Assembly: GCA_902536385.1 (NCBI GenBank)
Contig: CACAWY010000002.1
Coordinates: 1 to 64,000, forward strand
Reading direction: 5' to 3'
DNA length: 64,000 nucleotides
From: an uncultured Pelagibacteraceae bacterium
Lineage (GTDB): Bacteria; Pseudomonadota; Alphaproteobacteria; Pelagibacterales; Pelagibacteraceae
The position numbers and the translations under genes were made by a program. Within the stretch, counting starts at the first letter, position 1. Each line of letters begins with the position of its first letter. Under the pieces are notes generated by a model, which saw only the letters and a program-made list of their open reading frames with translations, did not search any database and was not told the origin of the DNA. Shown piece after piece: positions 24,392 to 34,765 of this stretch.

Positions 24392-25437
24392 TGAATAAAA
24401 AAAATAGTCCGAATATCGGACACAATAAAAAATCTTTACTTAATTCCCCAATTGAGCACATCGATATCAAGTCTTTTGATGCTCGTAAGATTATTGATGG
24501 TATGAGTAAAATGTCTTTCACTTCTAGAGATACAGCCAAAGCGGCAGCTATATATAATGAAATGCTTGCAGATAAAGATTGTTCGATTTTTTTAACTTTA
24601 GCAGGCTCAACTTCAGCAGGTGGATGCATGGATTTATACACTGATTTAGTAAAACATAACATGGTTGATGCTATTGTGGCTACAGGGGCTTCGATTATAG
24701 ATATGGATTTTTTTGAAGCTCTAGGTTTCAAGCATTATCAGGGATCCCAATTTCAAGATGATACTGAGCTAAGAAACAACTATATTGACAGGATATATGA
24801 CACTTATATTGATGAAGAGGAACTTCAAGCGTGTGACAAAACTATATGTGATATTGCTAATTCTCTAAAACCTAAACCATATACCTCAAGGGAATTTATT
24901 AAAGAACTTGGAAAATATTTAAAAACAAATTCTAAGAAAAAAAACTCATTAATAGAAACTGCTTATGATAGTAATGTTCCAATATTTTGTCCTGCTTTCA
25001 CAGATAGTTCAGCAGGATTTGGGCTTGTAATGCATCAAGAACAAAATCCAGAAAATCACATCACTATAGACTCAATAAGAGAGTTCAGAGAAATAACTGA
25101 AATTAAACTCAAATCAAAACAATCGGGATTATTAATGGTTGGCGGTGGGGTACCCAAAAATTTTATTCAGGATACAGTGGTTTGTGCGGAGTTATTAGGT
25201 AAAAAGGTAGATATGCATAAATACGCAATTCAAATAACTGTAGCAGATACGAGAGATGGTGCTTGTAGTAGTTCTACCTTAAAAGAAGCAAGTTCGTGGG
25301 GCAAAGTGGATGTGACGAAGGAACAAATGGTGTTTGCTGAAGCTACAAGTGTATTGCCCCTAATAGCAAGCGATGCGTTTCATCGAAAACATTGGCAAGC
25401 AAGACAAAAAAGAAATTTTCAAAATTTGTTCAATTAA
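24391..25437 (+). CDS. Deoxyhypusine synthase-like protein (polyamine aminobutyl transferase family)
   Basis: 348 residues of the DHS family: NAD-binding segments 'IFLTLAGSTSAGGCMD' and 'LLMVGGGVPKNFIQD', and the catalytic Lys305 in 'LKEASSWGKVDV', followed by 'ATSVLPLIASDAF'. True deoxyhypusine synthase modifies archaeal/eukaryotic IF5A, which bacteria lack. Bacterial DHS-like proteins in polyamine operons have been linked to homospermidine or related long-chain amine synthesis by aminobutyl transfer. Placement between a decarboxylase and the agmatine-to-putrescine genes supports a polyamine product; which one cannot be read from sequence. Confidence 0.85.
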   Translation: MNKKNSPNIGHNKKSLLNSPIEHIDIKSFDARKIIDGMSKMSFTSRDTAKAAAIYNEMLADKDCSIFLTLAGSTSAGGCMDLYTDLVKHNMVDAIVATGASIIDMDFFEALGFKHYQGSQFQDDTELRNNYIDRIYDTYIDEEELQACDKTICDIANSLKPKPYTSREFIKELGKYLKTNSKKKNSLIETAYDSNVPIFCPAFTDSSAGFGLVMHQEQNPENHITIDSIREFREITEIKLKSKQSGLLMVGGGVPKNFIQDTVVCAELLGKKVDMHKYAIQITVADTRDGACSSSTLKEASSWGKVDVTKEQMVFAEATSVLPLIASDAFHRKHWQARQKRNFQNLFN

Positions 25438-25443
25438 AAAATA

Positions 25444-26319
25444 ATGAGTAAAACGAAGATAGCATTAGTGCAAATGAAAATGTCTTCTGACCCAAAAAAA
25501 AATATTCAAAATGCTGTCGACAAAATTAATTCTGCAGCAAAAAAAGGTGCAAAAATAATTTGCTTACCAGAATTATTCATGACAAAATATTTTTGTCAGG
25601 TTGAAAGTCATAAAAACTTTAATTTCGCTGAAAAAATACCAGGGCCTAGTAGTAACTTTTTTTCTGCACTTGCTAAAGAACTAAAAATTATTTTAATAAT
25701 TTCATTATTTGAGAAGAAGACCTCCGGGCTTTATCACAATAGTAGTATTGTAATTAATGAAAAAGGTAAACTTTTAGGAAAATACAGAAAAATGCATATA
25801 CCTGATGATCCACAATTTTACGAGAAGTTTTATTTTGCTCCTGGAGATTTAGGTTTCAAATCTTTTAAAACTTCAAAAGGTAATTTAGGAACTTTAATAT
25901 GTTGGGATCAGTGGTTTCCTGAAGCAGCAAGATTAACAGCTCTTAAAGGAGCAGAAATTATTTTTTATCCAACCGCTATTGGATGGCATCCAAAAGAAAA
26001 AAGGAAATTTGGTAAGTCGCAACTCGAGTCCTGGCTTTCAATTCAAAGGTCTCACGCAATAGCTAATGGTATATATGTTGCTGCAGTAAACAGAGTAGGA
26101 ATTGAAAAACAAGGTAATAAAAAGATAGAGTTCTGGGGGAATAGTGTAATATTTGATCCTAGTGGTAACGTTGTTAAAAAAGCCAGTTTAAAAGAAAACA
26201 TTTTAATTTGTGAAATTGATTTCAAAAAAGTAGAAACTTCTAGACAACATTGGCCTTTTTTTAGAGATAGAAGAATAGACTATTACAAAGGACTACTTAA
26301 AAATCCAAGAGATGCCTAG
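25444..26319 (+). CDS. aguB: N-carbamoylputrescine amidohydrolase
   Basis: 291 residues, nitrilase superfamily. The catalytic Glu is in 'IICLPELFMTKYFCQ', the Lys in 'GKYRKMHIPDD' and the nucleophilic Cys in 'LGTLICWDQWFPEAARL'. 'WPFFRDRRIDYY' at the C-terminus is typical of AguB. It hydrolyses N-carbamoylputrescine to putrescine, CO2 and ammonia. It follows the DHS-like gene by 6 bases and overlaps aguA by 8, so it is co-transcribed with both. Confidence 0.94.
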   Translation: MSKTKIALVQMKMSSDPKKNIQNAVDKINSAAKKGAKIICLPELFMTKYFCQVESHKNFNFAEKIPGPSSNFFSALAKELKIILIISLFEKKTSGLYHNSSIVINEKGKLLGKYRKMHIPDDPQFYEKFYFAPGDLGFKSFKTSKGNLGTLICWDQWFPEAARLTALKGAEIIFYPTAIGWHPKEKRKFGKSQLESWLSIQRSHAIANGIYVAAVNRVGIEKQGNKKIEFWGNSVIFDPSGNVVKKASLKENILICEIDFKKVETSRQHWPFFRDRRIDYYKGLLKNPRDA

Positions 26320-27358
26320 AATAACAAAATCTCTTTTCAGGATGCCAGCTGAATGGGAAAGACAACAATCTACATTAATAGGATGGCCTTATAATAAAAA
26401 TGATTGGCCAGGCAAATTTAAAAATATCCCCAAGATATTTGCTGAAATAATCTCTAAAATTACTAAGTCTCAGGAAGTAAATCTATTAATTAAAAACTAC
26501 AATTCTAAGAATGCAATTAAAAGATTGCTTAGGAAAAATAATGCAAAAGTACAAAATATAAAATTTATAATTTGTAAAACAGATAGGGTATGGATGAGAG
26601 ATACAGGGCCGATATTTATTAAGGATAAAAAAAATCAAAATATTTTATTGAATTGGAAGTTTAATGGTTGGGCTAAATATAAAAATTATAGGGCTGATAA
26701 TAAAGTCAATTTAAGAATAAAAAGTCATTACAAAGGAAGTGTCATCACCCCAAAGTTTAATAAAAAACCAATAGTTCTCGAGGGGGGAGCGATCGATGTT
26801 AATGGAAAAGGTTTACTACTCACAACCAAAGAATGCTTATTGAGTAAAATTCAACAAAGGAATTCTTTCTTAAAAATAAAGAATTATAATCGCATATTCA
26901 AAAAGTTTTTAGGAGCAAAAAAAGTTATTTGGCTAAATAAAGGAATTGAGGGAGATGATACTCATGGTCACGTTGATGATATTGCTAGATTTGTAAAACA
27001 TAATAAAGTTTTTCTTGCTTACGAAAATAATAAAAAAGATAAAAATTTCAAAAATCTTGATGAAAACTTGAAAATTTTGAAAAAAATCAGAATTAATTCT
27101 TCACAAATTAGAATTAAAAAAATTCCTATGCCTAGACCTATTTATATAGATAAAATAAGAGTTCCAGCATCGTATTTAAACTTTTATATTTTTAATAAAT
27201 TTGTTTTATTGCCTACTTTCAATGATCCAAAAGATAAAATAGTGATTAAAATTTTTAAAAAAGAATTTAATAATAGAAAAATTATTCCTATAGATTGTTC
27301 AGAATTAATTTGGGGGTTTGGAGCAATTCATTGTTTAACACAACAAGAGCCAAAATAA
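26312..27358 (+). CDS. aguA: Agmatine deiminase
   Basis: 348 residues, guanidino-group-modifying (pentein) fold. 'MPAEWERQQSTLIGWP', 'DRVWMRDTGPIF', 'VLEGGAIDVNG', 'GDDTHGHVDDIARF' and the catalytic Cys in 'WGFGAIHCLTQQEP' are all in place. It converts agmatine to N-carbamoylputrescine, the AguB substrate. No arginine decarboxylase supplying agmatine is visible in the window. Last gene of the polyamine operon; convergent with regB (8-base gap). Confidence 0.95.
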   Translation: MPRITKSLFRMPAEWERQQSTLIGWPYNKNDWPGKFKNIPKIFAEIISKITKSQEVNLLIKNYNSKNAIKRLLRKNNAKVQNIKFIICKTDRVWMRDTGPIFIKDKKNQNILLNWKFNGWAKYKNYRADNKVNLRIKSHYKGSVITPKFNKKPIVLEGGAIDVNGKGLLLTTKECLLSKIQQRNSFLKIKNYNRIFKKFLGAKKVIWLNKGIEGDDTHGHVDDIARFVKHNKVFLAYENNKKDKNFKNLDENLKILKKIRINSSQIRIKKIPMPRPIYIDKIRVPASYLNFYIFNKFVLLPTFNDPKDKIVIKIFKKEFNNRKIIPIDCSELIWGFGAIHCLTQQEPK

Positions 27359-27366
27359 GTTTTTAC

Positions 27367-28650
27367 TTAAAGTATAATATTTTTAGGAGACCAGCTAATT
27401 ACTACTGAAGCACCACCTAAATTTTTATCATCTTTAAATATTAGTTTAGCATTTTGTCTTTCTAGCAAAGTTTTACCCAAGAAAGTTCCAAGGCCCAAGC
27501 CAGAGTTTGAATTTAATTCTAATGATCTGGACTTAATATATGGTTCCCCTAATTTTTCAATAATATCTTTTGGGAATCCTGGCCCATCATCATTCACTGT
27601 AATTTTTATTTCTTTATCGTTGCTAATAAGAAAAATATTAACTTTACTTTTTGAAAATTTAATTGCATTGCCTATAAAATTTCTTAAGCCATAGATCATT
27701 TCTGCTGATCTTTGAATATCAATTTTATTTTTATCATTATCAGAAACTAAAATAATTTCTTTAGAAGTTGTCTCTTTAAAAGAATTTATAATTTCCTCAA
27801 GTAAATTTTCTAATTTCGTCGAGCTAAAAAATTTATCCTCCTCTATCTGTTTTTTTGATATTCTTTTAAGAATTTCACTACATCTTTTGGACTGGCTGAT
27901 TAATAGATCAATATCTTTAGATAGCTCGTTGTTATCCCCAATTTCTTTTTTCAATTCTCTAGCAACTACACTTATTGTAGCTAGAGGTGTTCCTAGAGAA
28001 TGAGCTGCTGCTGCGGCTTGCCCGCCTAAAGACTCTAATTCATATTCTTTATAAATAACTTCCTGAAGTTTTTTAAATGCTTCTTCTGTTTTCTTTTTTT
28101 CACCAGAGAAACGAATCCCGAAATAACTTAAAAATATTAAACCAATTAATATGGAGATAATAATTCCGAATTTATAAAAATTTGGAAAATGTAACAAATT
28201 CATATCCTCTCCTGGCAAAGGTAAATAAAAAAATGATATTGTTAATAAAAGTAGCGAGGTTATAACGCCTAAAATAATTGTTGTACCCATGCTTAGAAAT
28301 GTTGATGAAACGATGGCTGGTATAATTAATAGAAAAGAAAAAGGATTAAAAATTCCTCCAGTCAAATAAAGAAGGGCGCTTAGTTGTAATAAATCTATCA
28401 AGAGAAAGGGAACTGCATAAAAATCTTTTAGTTGATTGATTTTAATGCCAAATTGAAGATACAAATTTGTGGCTAAACCCAGTGAAATGATTAAATAACT
28501 TTCTATGATTGGAAAAGGTAAATTTAAGTAATAAAAAACTATACTAATTGCTAAGATTTGGCCAATAATGGCTATATACCTTAAAATTGTTAATGTATTT
28601 TTATCTAAGCTTAAATTCTCTTTTGTGCGAAAGAGAGTTGAGAAATTCAT
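27367..28650 (-). CDS. regB: Redox sensor histidine kinase RegB/PrrB
   Basis: 427 residues with six predicted membrane helices (residues 20-185) and a cytoplasmic kinase core. RegB signatures are kept: 'GGIFNPF' (98-104, ubiquinone-binding loop), the redox-active Cys257 in 'SKRCSEIL', and N, G1 and G2 boxes ('GLRNFIGNAIKFS', 'DDGPGFPKD', 'SGLGLGTFLGKTLL'). The H-box reads 'AAAAHSLGTPLATI': the phospho-acceptor His217 is followed by Ser, not the Glu usual in RegB. The cognate regulator regA is separated from it by the polyamine operon, and no senC/regC is here. Confidence 0.92.
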   Translation of the reverse strand: MNFSTLFRTKENLSLDKNTLTILRYIAIIGQILAISIVFYYLNLPFPIIESYLIISLGLATNLYLQFGIKINQLKDFYAVPFLLIDLLQLSALLYLTGGIFNPFSFLLIIPAIVSSTFLSMGTTIILGVITSLLLLTISFFYLPLPGEDMNLLHFPNFYKFGIIISILIGLIFLSYFGIRFSGEKKKTEEAFKKLQEVIYKEYELESLGGQAAAAAHSLGTPLATISVVARELKKEIGDNNELSKDIDLLISQSKRCSEILKRISKKQIEEDKFFSSTKLENLLEEIINSFKETTSKEIILVSDNDKNKIDIQRSAEMIYGLRNFIGNAIKFSKSKVNIFLISNDKEIKITVNDDGPGFPKDIIEKLGEPYIKSRSLELNSNSGLGLGTFLGKTLLERQNAKLIFKDDKNLGGASVVISWSPKNIIL

Positions 28651-28657
28651 TATAAAG

Positions 28658-30718
<2,061 letters not shown>

Positions 30719-30825
30719 TTAATTTTTTGGATGCTTAAATATATCATTTTTTGAAAATAATATAAAACCACTCTTTGCTATGATGACCTAGAATTATTCT
30801 ATATCAACAGTTTTAAAGCAAAAAA

Positions 30826-30860
30826 TAAAAAAAAATCTAATTTAAGATAAATTTAGATTT
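30826..30860 (-). terminator. Intrinsic terminator at the end of dnaN
   Basis: On the minus strand AAATCTAA, which contains the last codon and stop of dnaN, pairs with TTAGATTT across a 12-base loop and runs directly into a nine-base T tract. Plus-strand arms are 30833-30840 and 30853-30860. It would end the dnaA-dnaN transcript, so gyrB probably has its own promoter in the 30716-30832 gap. Confidence 0.7.
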
Positions 30861-31968
30861 TCATCGGCATAATAACATAAAAACTATTCTTATCAGAAAC
30901 ATCTTCAATAAGAACAGGTGAAACAGCATCTTTGAGATTAATTTTTAAATCTTTATTTTCTACTTCCGAAGCAATTTCAATTAAGTATTTAGAGTTAAAA
31001 CTAATATTTAAATTTTCAGAGTCAAATTTAGCTTGAATTTTTTCATTTCCGTCTCCAGAATTAGCACTATTTACAGATAATTGTACATTATCTTTGTTTA
31101 TTAAAAGTTTAACGCCTTCTTTCCTGTCAATAGAAACGCTTGTTACTCTTTCAATTGAATTTATAAAATCTTTTGAAGAAACTATTAGCTTTTTATCGTT
31201 ATTAGTTGGAACAACTTTTCGATAGTCTGGGAAATTTCCATCAATAACTTTTGAAACTAATTTCATTTTCCCTAACGTAAACTTGATCTTATTTTCACTT
31301 GTTTGAATATTAAGATCTTCTGAATTGTCTGCTAATAGAGAGCATAGTTGAAACACCGTCTTTCTTGGTAAAATTAATGATGAAAAATTACTTATATTTT
31401 CAATTTCAATACTACTTGATGATAATCTATGACTATCTGTTGCGACACCCGTAAGAAAATTTTTACCTTGTGACTCTGTTAAATGGATAAACACACCATT
31501 CAGATAATGCCGGGTATCATCGTTCGAAATAGATATTTTTGTTTTATTTAGAAGTTTTAAAAATTTATTACTTTTAATAGAGATTTCTTTTTCTTTAAAT
31601 TCATCTGCGAAAGTAGGGAAATTATCTGTTGGAAGGCACAAAAGATTGAAGTCTGAATTTTCACTTTTTAAACTTAATTTATTTTTTGTTTTAAGATCAA
31701 AACTTAATTCAGAATTGGAGGATATTTTTCTCAATATATCATATAGAACGGAGGCTGAAGTAGTAGTGCTGCCTTCTGTTGAAATCCTTACATCCTCAAT
31801 TTCATCATAAAAAATAATATCTAAATCAGTGGCTACTATAGATAATTTTTTATTTTTTAGTTGTAAAAGCACATTAGACAGAATGGGTAACGTATTTTTT
31901 TTTTCTACTATACCTTGGACAAAATTTAAAGATTTTAACAGTGTGTCTCTTTTGACTACAAATTGCAT
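30853..31968 (-). CDS. dnaN: DNA polymerase III beta sliding clamp
   Basis: 371 residues, three clamp domains of about 120 residues. Typical features include 'LPILSNVLLQLKNKKLSIVATDLD', 'RHYLNGVFIHL', 'ATDSHRLSS' and the C-terminal 'FYVIMPMKI' (the family ends in V-M-P-M-R/K-L/I). It encircles DNA and tethers Pol III. It begins exactly after the dnaA stop, so the two are co-transcribed. The termination hairpin overlaps its last codons. Confidence 0.96.
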   Translation of the reverse strand: MQFVVKRDTLLKSLNFVQGIVEKKNTLPILSNVLLQLKNKKLSIVATDLDIIFYDEIEDVRISTEGSTTTSASVLYDILRKISSNSELSFDLKTKNKLSLKSENSDFNLLCLPTDNFPTFADEFKEKEISIKSNKFLKLLNKTKISISNDDTRHYLNGVFIHLTESQGKNFLTGVATDSHRLSSSSIEIENISNFSSLILPRKTVFQLCSLLADNSEDLNIQTSENKIKFTLGKMKLVSKVIDGNFPDYRKVVPTNNDKKLIVSSKDFINSIERVTSVSIDRKEGVKLLINKDNVQLSVNSANSGDGNEKIQAKFDSENLNISFNSKYLIEIASEVENKDLKINLKDAVSPVLIEDVSDKNSFYVIMPMKI

Positions 31969-33363
31969 TTATTGTTGATCTAGTAGAAGGCTTTTTATCT
32001 GACTAATATTTTTTTTCATCTCATCATCTTGTTCTGATAATCTAGATATAGTTTTTACTGCATGTATGACTGTTGTGTGATCTCTGTTTGCAAATCTTCG
32101 ACCAATCTCTGGTAATGACCTGGAAGTCATTTTTTTTGCCAAGTACATTGCAATTTGTCTTGGTCTAGCCAAAGGCCTGGATCTTCTTTGTGATAACATT
32201 TCGCTTAAGGCTATGTTGAAGTAATTAGAAACAACATTTTGAATTTTATCTACTGTAATTACTCTTATTTGATTAAAGACATCTTTTAAAATATTTTTAC
32301 AATCATTTATATTTAAATTTTTATTATGCACTCTGCTAAACGCAATTACTCTATTTAAAATTCCAATTAATTCTCTAATATTAGTTTTACTCTCACTAGC
32401 AATAAAATTTATAACTTCGTCACTTAAACTAATTTTTTCTTTAAATTGATTTTCAATTTCTTCAATTTTTTTCTTAATAATTTTAGATTTCAATTCGAGA
32501 TCTGGTATTTCTATATCAACAACCAATCCACCAGATAATCTAGATTTTATTCTATCTTGAACCCTATCAAGCTTCATTGGAGCTCTATCCGAAGATATAA
32601 TTATTTGAGATCCTTTATCCATCAAGCTGTTAAAAGTATGAAAAAACTCTTCTTGTAAACTCTCTTTACCGCTTATAAATTGTATATCATCAATGATAAA
32701 CACTGATGATTTCCTAAAAAAATCCTTGAAATTTACCATATCATTTTTTTTTATTGATTTAATGAAATGATACATAAATCTCTCAGCAGAAATGAACATT
32801 ACATTATTATTATTCTGAAGTGAAAGACCTATGGCATTGAGTAGATGGGTTTTTCCAAGACCAACACCTCCACAAATATATAAAGGGTTATATCTTGAAA
32901 TATGCTCACACACCTTTTTAGAATATGATAATGCTATATCGTTACTTTTGCCTTGTATAAAATTTGCAAAACTCAGACTTGGATTCAACCTGTTGTAGTT
33001 AAGAATTGAGTCTCTTATTTCGGTAACTTTGTTAAGTTCGTTGATTTTAGCTAGTTCTTGATTTTGTTTAACTTCCTCGATAATTTTAAATTCAATACGA
33101 TTTAAGCTTAATTTAAAGCTTTTGACTTGCTCTAAGATTTTGTCCAGGTATCTTGAGACAATCCAATCTCTAAAAAATCTTGTTGGTACCCCTAAAATTA
33201 AATAATCATTGTACTCTTTTACTAAAGATATTTTCTGAAGCCAGCTATTATAAATTTCGCCACCAAAGGTTTTTTTAAACGATTCCTGTACATTCTCCCA
33301 AATCAACGTCTTTTCTTCTTCTGAAACATAAACGTTTTGCTTTTTTATATTATTTTTTTCCAT
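31969..33363 (-). CDS. dnaA: Chromosomal replication initiator DnaA
   Basis: 464 residues: domain I (about 12-90), linker, AAA+ ATPase with Walker A 'GGVGLGKTHLL', Walker B 'SVFIIDDIQFI' and the arginine-finger region, then the DNA-binding domain with 'SRSLPEIGRRFANRDHTTVIHAVKTI'. It binds DnaA boxes and opens oriC. Followed without a gap by dnaN and preceded by a 222-base intergenic region and rpsT. Confidence 0.97.
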   Translation of the reverse strand: MEKNNIKKQNVYVSEEEKTLIWENVQESFKKTFGGEIYNSWLQKISLVKEYNDYLILGVPTRFFRDWIVSRYLDKILEQVKSFKLSLNRIEFKIIEEVKQNQELAKINELNKVTEIRDSILNYNRLNPSLSFANFIQGKSNDIALSYSKKVCEHISRYNPLYICGGVGLGKTHLLNAIGLSLQNNNNVMFISAERFMYHFIKSIKKNDMVNFKDFFRKSSVFIIDDIQFISGKESLQEEFFHTFNSLMDKGSQIIISSDRAPMKLDRVQDRIKSRLSGGLVVDIEIPDLELKSKIIKKKIEEIENQFKEKISLSDEVINFIASESKTNIRELIGILNRVIAFSRVHNKNLNINDCKNILKDVFNQIRVITVDKIQNVVSNYFNIALSEMLSQRRSRPLARPRQIAMYLAKKMTSRSLPEIGRRFANRDHTTVIHAVKTISRLSEQDDEMKKNISQIKSLLLDQQ

Positions 33364-33585
33364 GTAGAATTTTCTAAAGAGATTCCTTTAAACGCCTTTT
33401 GGAAAATATTTGCAACTATGTACAGGTTGTAATTAAAAATAAATTTGTAATCTGGTTGTAAGATTATCGTTACGATAGAAATTATATAATTTAATTTTAA
33501 AAAAAAATTAGCTACTACATTTGGTTTTACGAATCTAAATGTAACCAATAGTCAAACTTTAACAACTGGGAATTGATAAGGATAA
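33364..33585. other. Intergenic region between dnaA and rpsT
   Basis: 222 bases with no convincing gene. It contains a 13-base perfect dyad TATCGT-T-ACGATA (33465-33477), several TTGTAA repeats around 33438-33460, and one 7/9 match to a DnaA box (minus strand TTATCCTTA, 33577-33585). The dnaA promoter must lie here. A cluster of consensus DnaA boxes is not seen, so I do not call an origin. Confidence 0.5.
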
Positions 33586-33837
33586 TTAAATTTTTTTTGA
33601 AATTCTAGAAATTTTTCTCGCAGCTGATTTTCTATTTATAATTCCACTTTTAGCAACCTGCATTAGAATTGATTGAAATTTTGAAAAATATTTTTTAGCT
33701 TTCTCTTTTTCATTAGATTTAATCAATAAATCCATTTGTTTTACTGCATTTTTAAACTTACTTTTTCTAATTTTGTTAACCTGAGTTTGTTTTTTAACTC
33801 GTCTAACTCTTCTAACTGCTGATTTTGTATTTGGCAT
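33586..33837 (-). CDS. rpsT: 30S ribosomal protein S20
   Basis: 83 residues, lysine/arginine-rich, all-helical. 'PNTKSAVRRVRRVKKQTQVNKIRKSKFKNAVK' at the N-terminus and 'GIINRKSAARKISRISKKI' at the C-terminus match S20. Binds 16S rRNA in the body of the small subunit. Position between mutM and dnaA is conserved in alphaproteobacteria. A sigma-70-like promoter lies just upstream, giving a very short leader. Confidence 0.95.
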   Translation of the reverse strand: MPNTKSAVRRVRRVKKQTQVNKIRKSKFKNAVKQMDLLIKSNEKEKAKKYFSKFQSILMQVAKSGIINRKSAARKISRISKKI

Positions 33838-33845
33838 TTTTTAGG

Positions 33846-33876
33846 ATTATATATATCGACATATGTTTATGGTCAA
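33846..33876 (-). promoter_or_regulatory. Sigma-70-type promoter of rpsT
   Basis: On the minus strand TTGACC (33871-33876) is followed by TATATA after 17 bases, overlapping TATAAT (33846-33851) after 19. Transcription would start about base 33838-33840, directly at the ATG at 33837. No Shine-Dalgarno is present, so rpsT mRNA may be leaderless or nearly so. Confidence 0.5.
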
Positions 33877-33881
33877 CTTTA

Positions 33882-34754
33882 TTATTTTTGACATGCTTTG
33901 CAAAAAAAAGAGGCTCGATTTGAAATAACCAATTTAGTAATTGTCATGTTGCAATCTATGTTAGAACATTTTTCTCCTTTTCGACCATAAACCTGAAAAT
34001 ATTGTTGAAAGGTGCCTTTTTTTCCATCTTCATTGCTAAAATCTTTGATTGAGGATCCTCCAAATTTAATCGCTACTTTTAGAGTTTTTTTTGTATTTTG
34101 CACTATTTTTTTTATTTCATAATTTTTGAGTGTAGATACTTTTCTGGTAGGCCTAATGCCAGACTTGTGCAAAATTTCATTAACATAAATATTTCCTAAT
34201 CCAGAAATAAAATTTTGGTCCATTAGTAAATTTTTAATGTTTCTGTTTCGACCTAAAATAAAATTTTTAAAATACCTTGAATTCCAATTTTTAGTTAGAG
34301 GCTCAGGTCCTAATTTTTTAAAGTGGGAATTTTTTATGAATTGTTCTAAATTATATAATTTTATAAAACCAAATTTTCTAATATCATTAAAAATTAATTT
34401 TTGTTTATCCTTAAAAAAAAATATTACTCTATCATGTTTTTGCTCTTTTTTTTCATCAATTAACTCATAGTAAAAACTTGTTTTAATTTTTTTGTCTTTT
34501 TTATTTACAAAGAAAAATTTACCAGTCATTCCAAGATGAATTAATATTAGTAAGTCTTTATTTGTTTTAAAAATTAAAAATTTTGACCTTCTTTTGATTT
34601 TTTTAATTTTCAATCCAATCAATTTTGAAATTTCTTGTTTCTTGACCTTATATCTCAAATTGCCATCATTGATCTTTACTTTTTTAATTATCAAATTTAG
34701 TATTTTCTTCTCCAAGGACCTTTTAACAACTTCAACTTCGGGTAATTCTGGCAT
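33882..34754 (-). CDS. mutM: Formamidopyrimidine-DNA glycosylase (Fpg/MutM)
   Basis: 290 residues. Starts 'MPELPEVEVV' (N-terminal Pro nucleophile), contains the helix-two-turn-helix region 'LLMDQNFISGLGNIYVNEIL' and the C-terminal zinc finger with four Cys ('CSNIDCNMTITKL...FFCKACQK'). It removes 8-oxoguanine and formamidopyrimidines. It is 15-20 residues longer than E. coli Fpg because of Lys-rich insertions near residues 85-110. Divergent from ubiE with only 11 bases between start codons. Confidence 0.95.
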   Translation of the reverse strand: MPELPEVEVVKRSLEKKILNLIIKKVKINDGNLRYKVKKQEISKLIGLKIKKIKRRSKFLIFKTNKDLLILIHLGMTGKFFFVNKKDKKIKTSFYYELIDEKKEQKHDRVIFFFKDKQKLIFNDIRKFGFIKLYNLEQFIKNSHFKKLGPEPLTKNWNSRYFKNFILGRNRNIKNLLMDQNFISGLGNIYVNEILHKSGIRPTRKVSTLKNYEIKKIVQNTKKTLKVAIKFGGSSIKDFSNEDGKKGTFQQYFQVYGRKGEKCSNIDCNMTITKLVISNRASFFCKACQK

Positions 34755-34765
34755 ATAATTAATTA

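Noticed and set aside
33345-33548. Small minus-strand open frame between dnaA and rpsT
   Set aside because: Overlaps the dnaA start, no recognisable domain, biased composition of intergenic A+T-rich DNA.
33364-33585. Replication origin next to dnaA
   Set aside because: Only one 7/9 DnaA-box match and no box cluster; alphaproteobacterial origins are often not beside dnaA.
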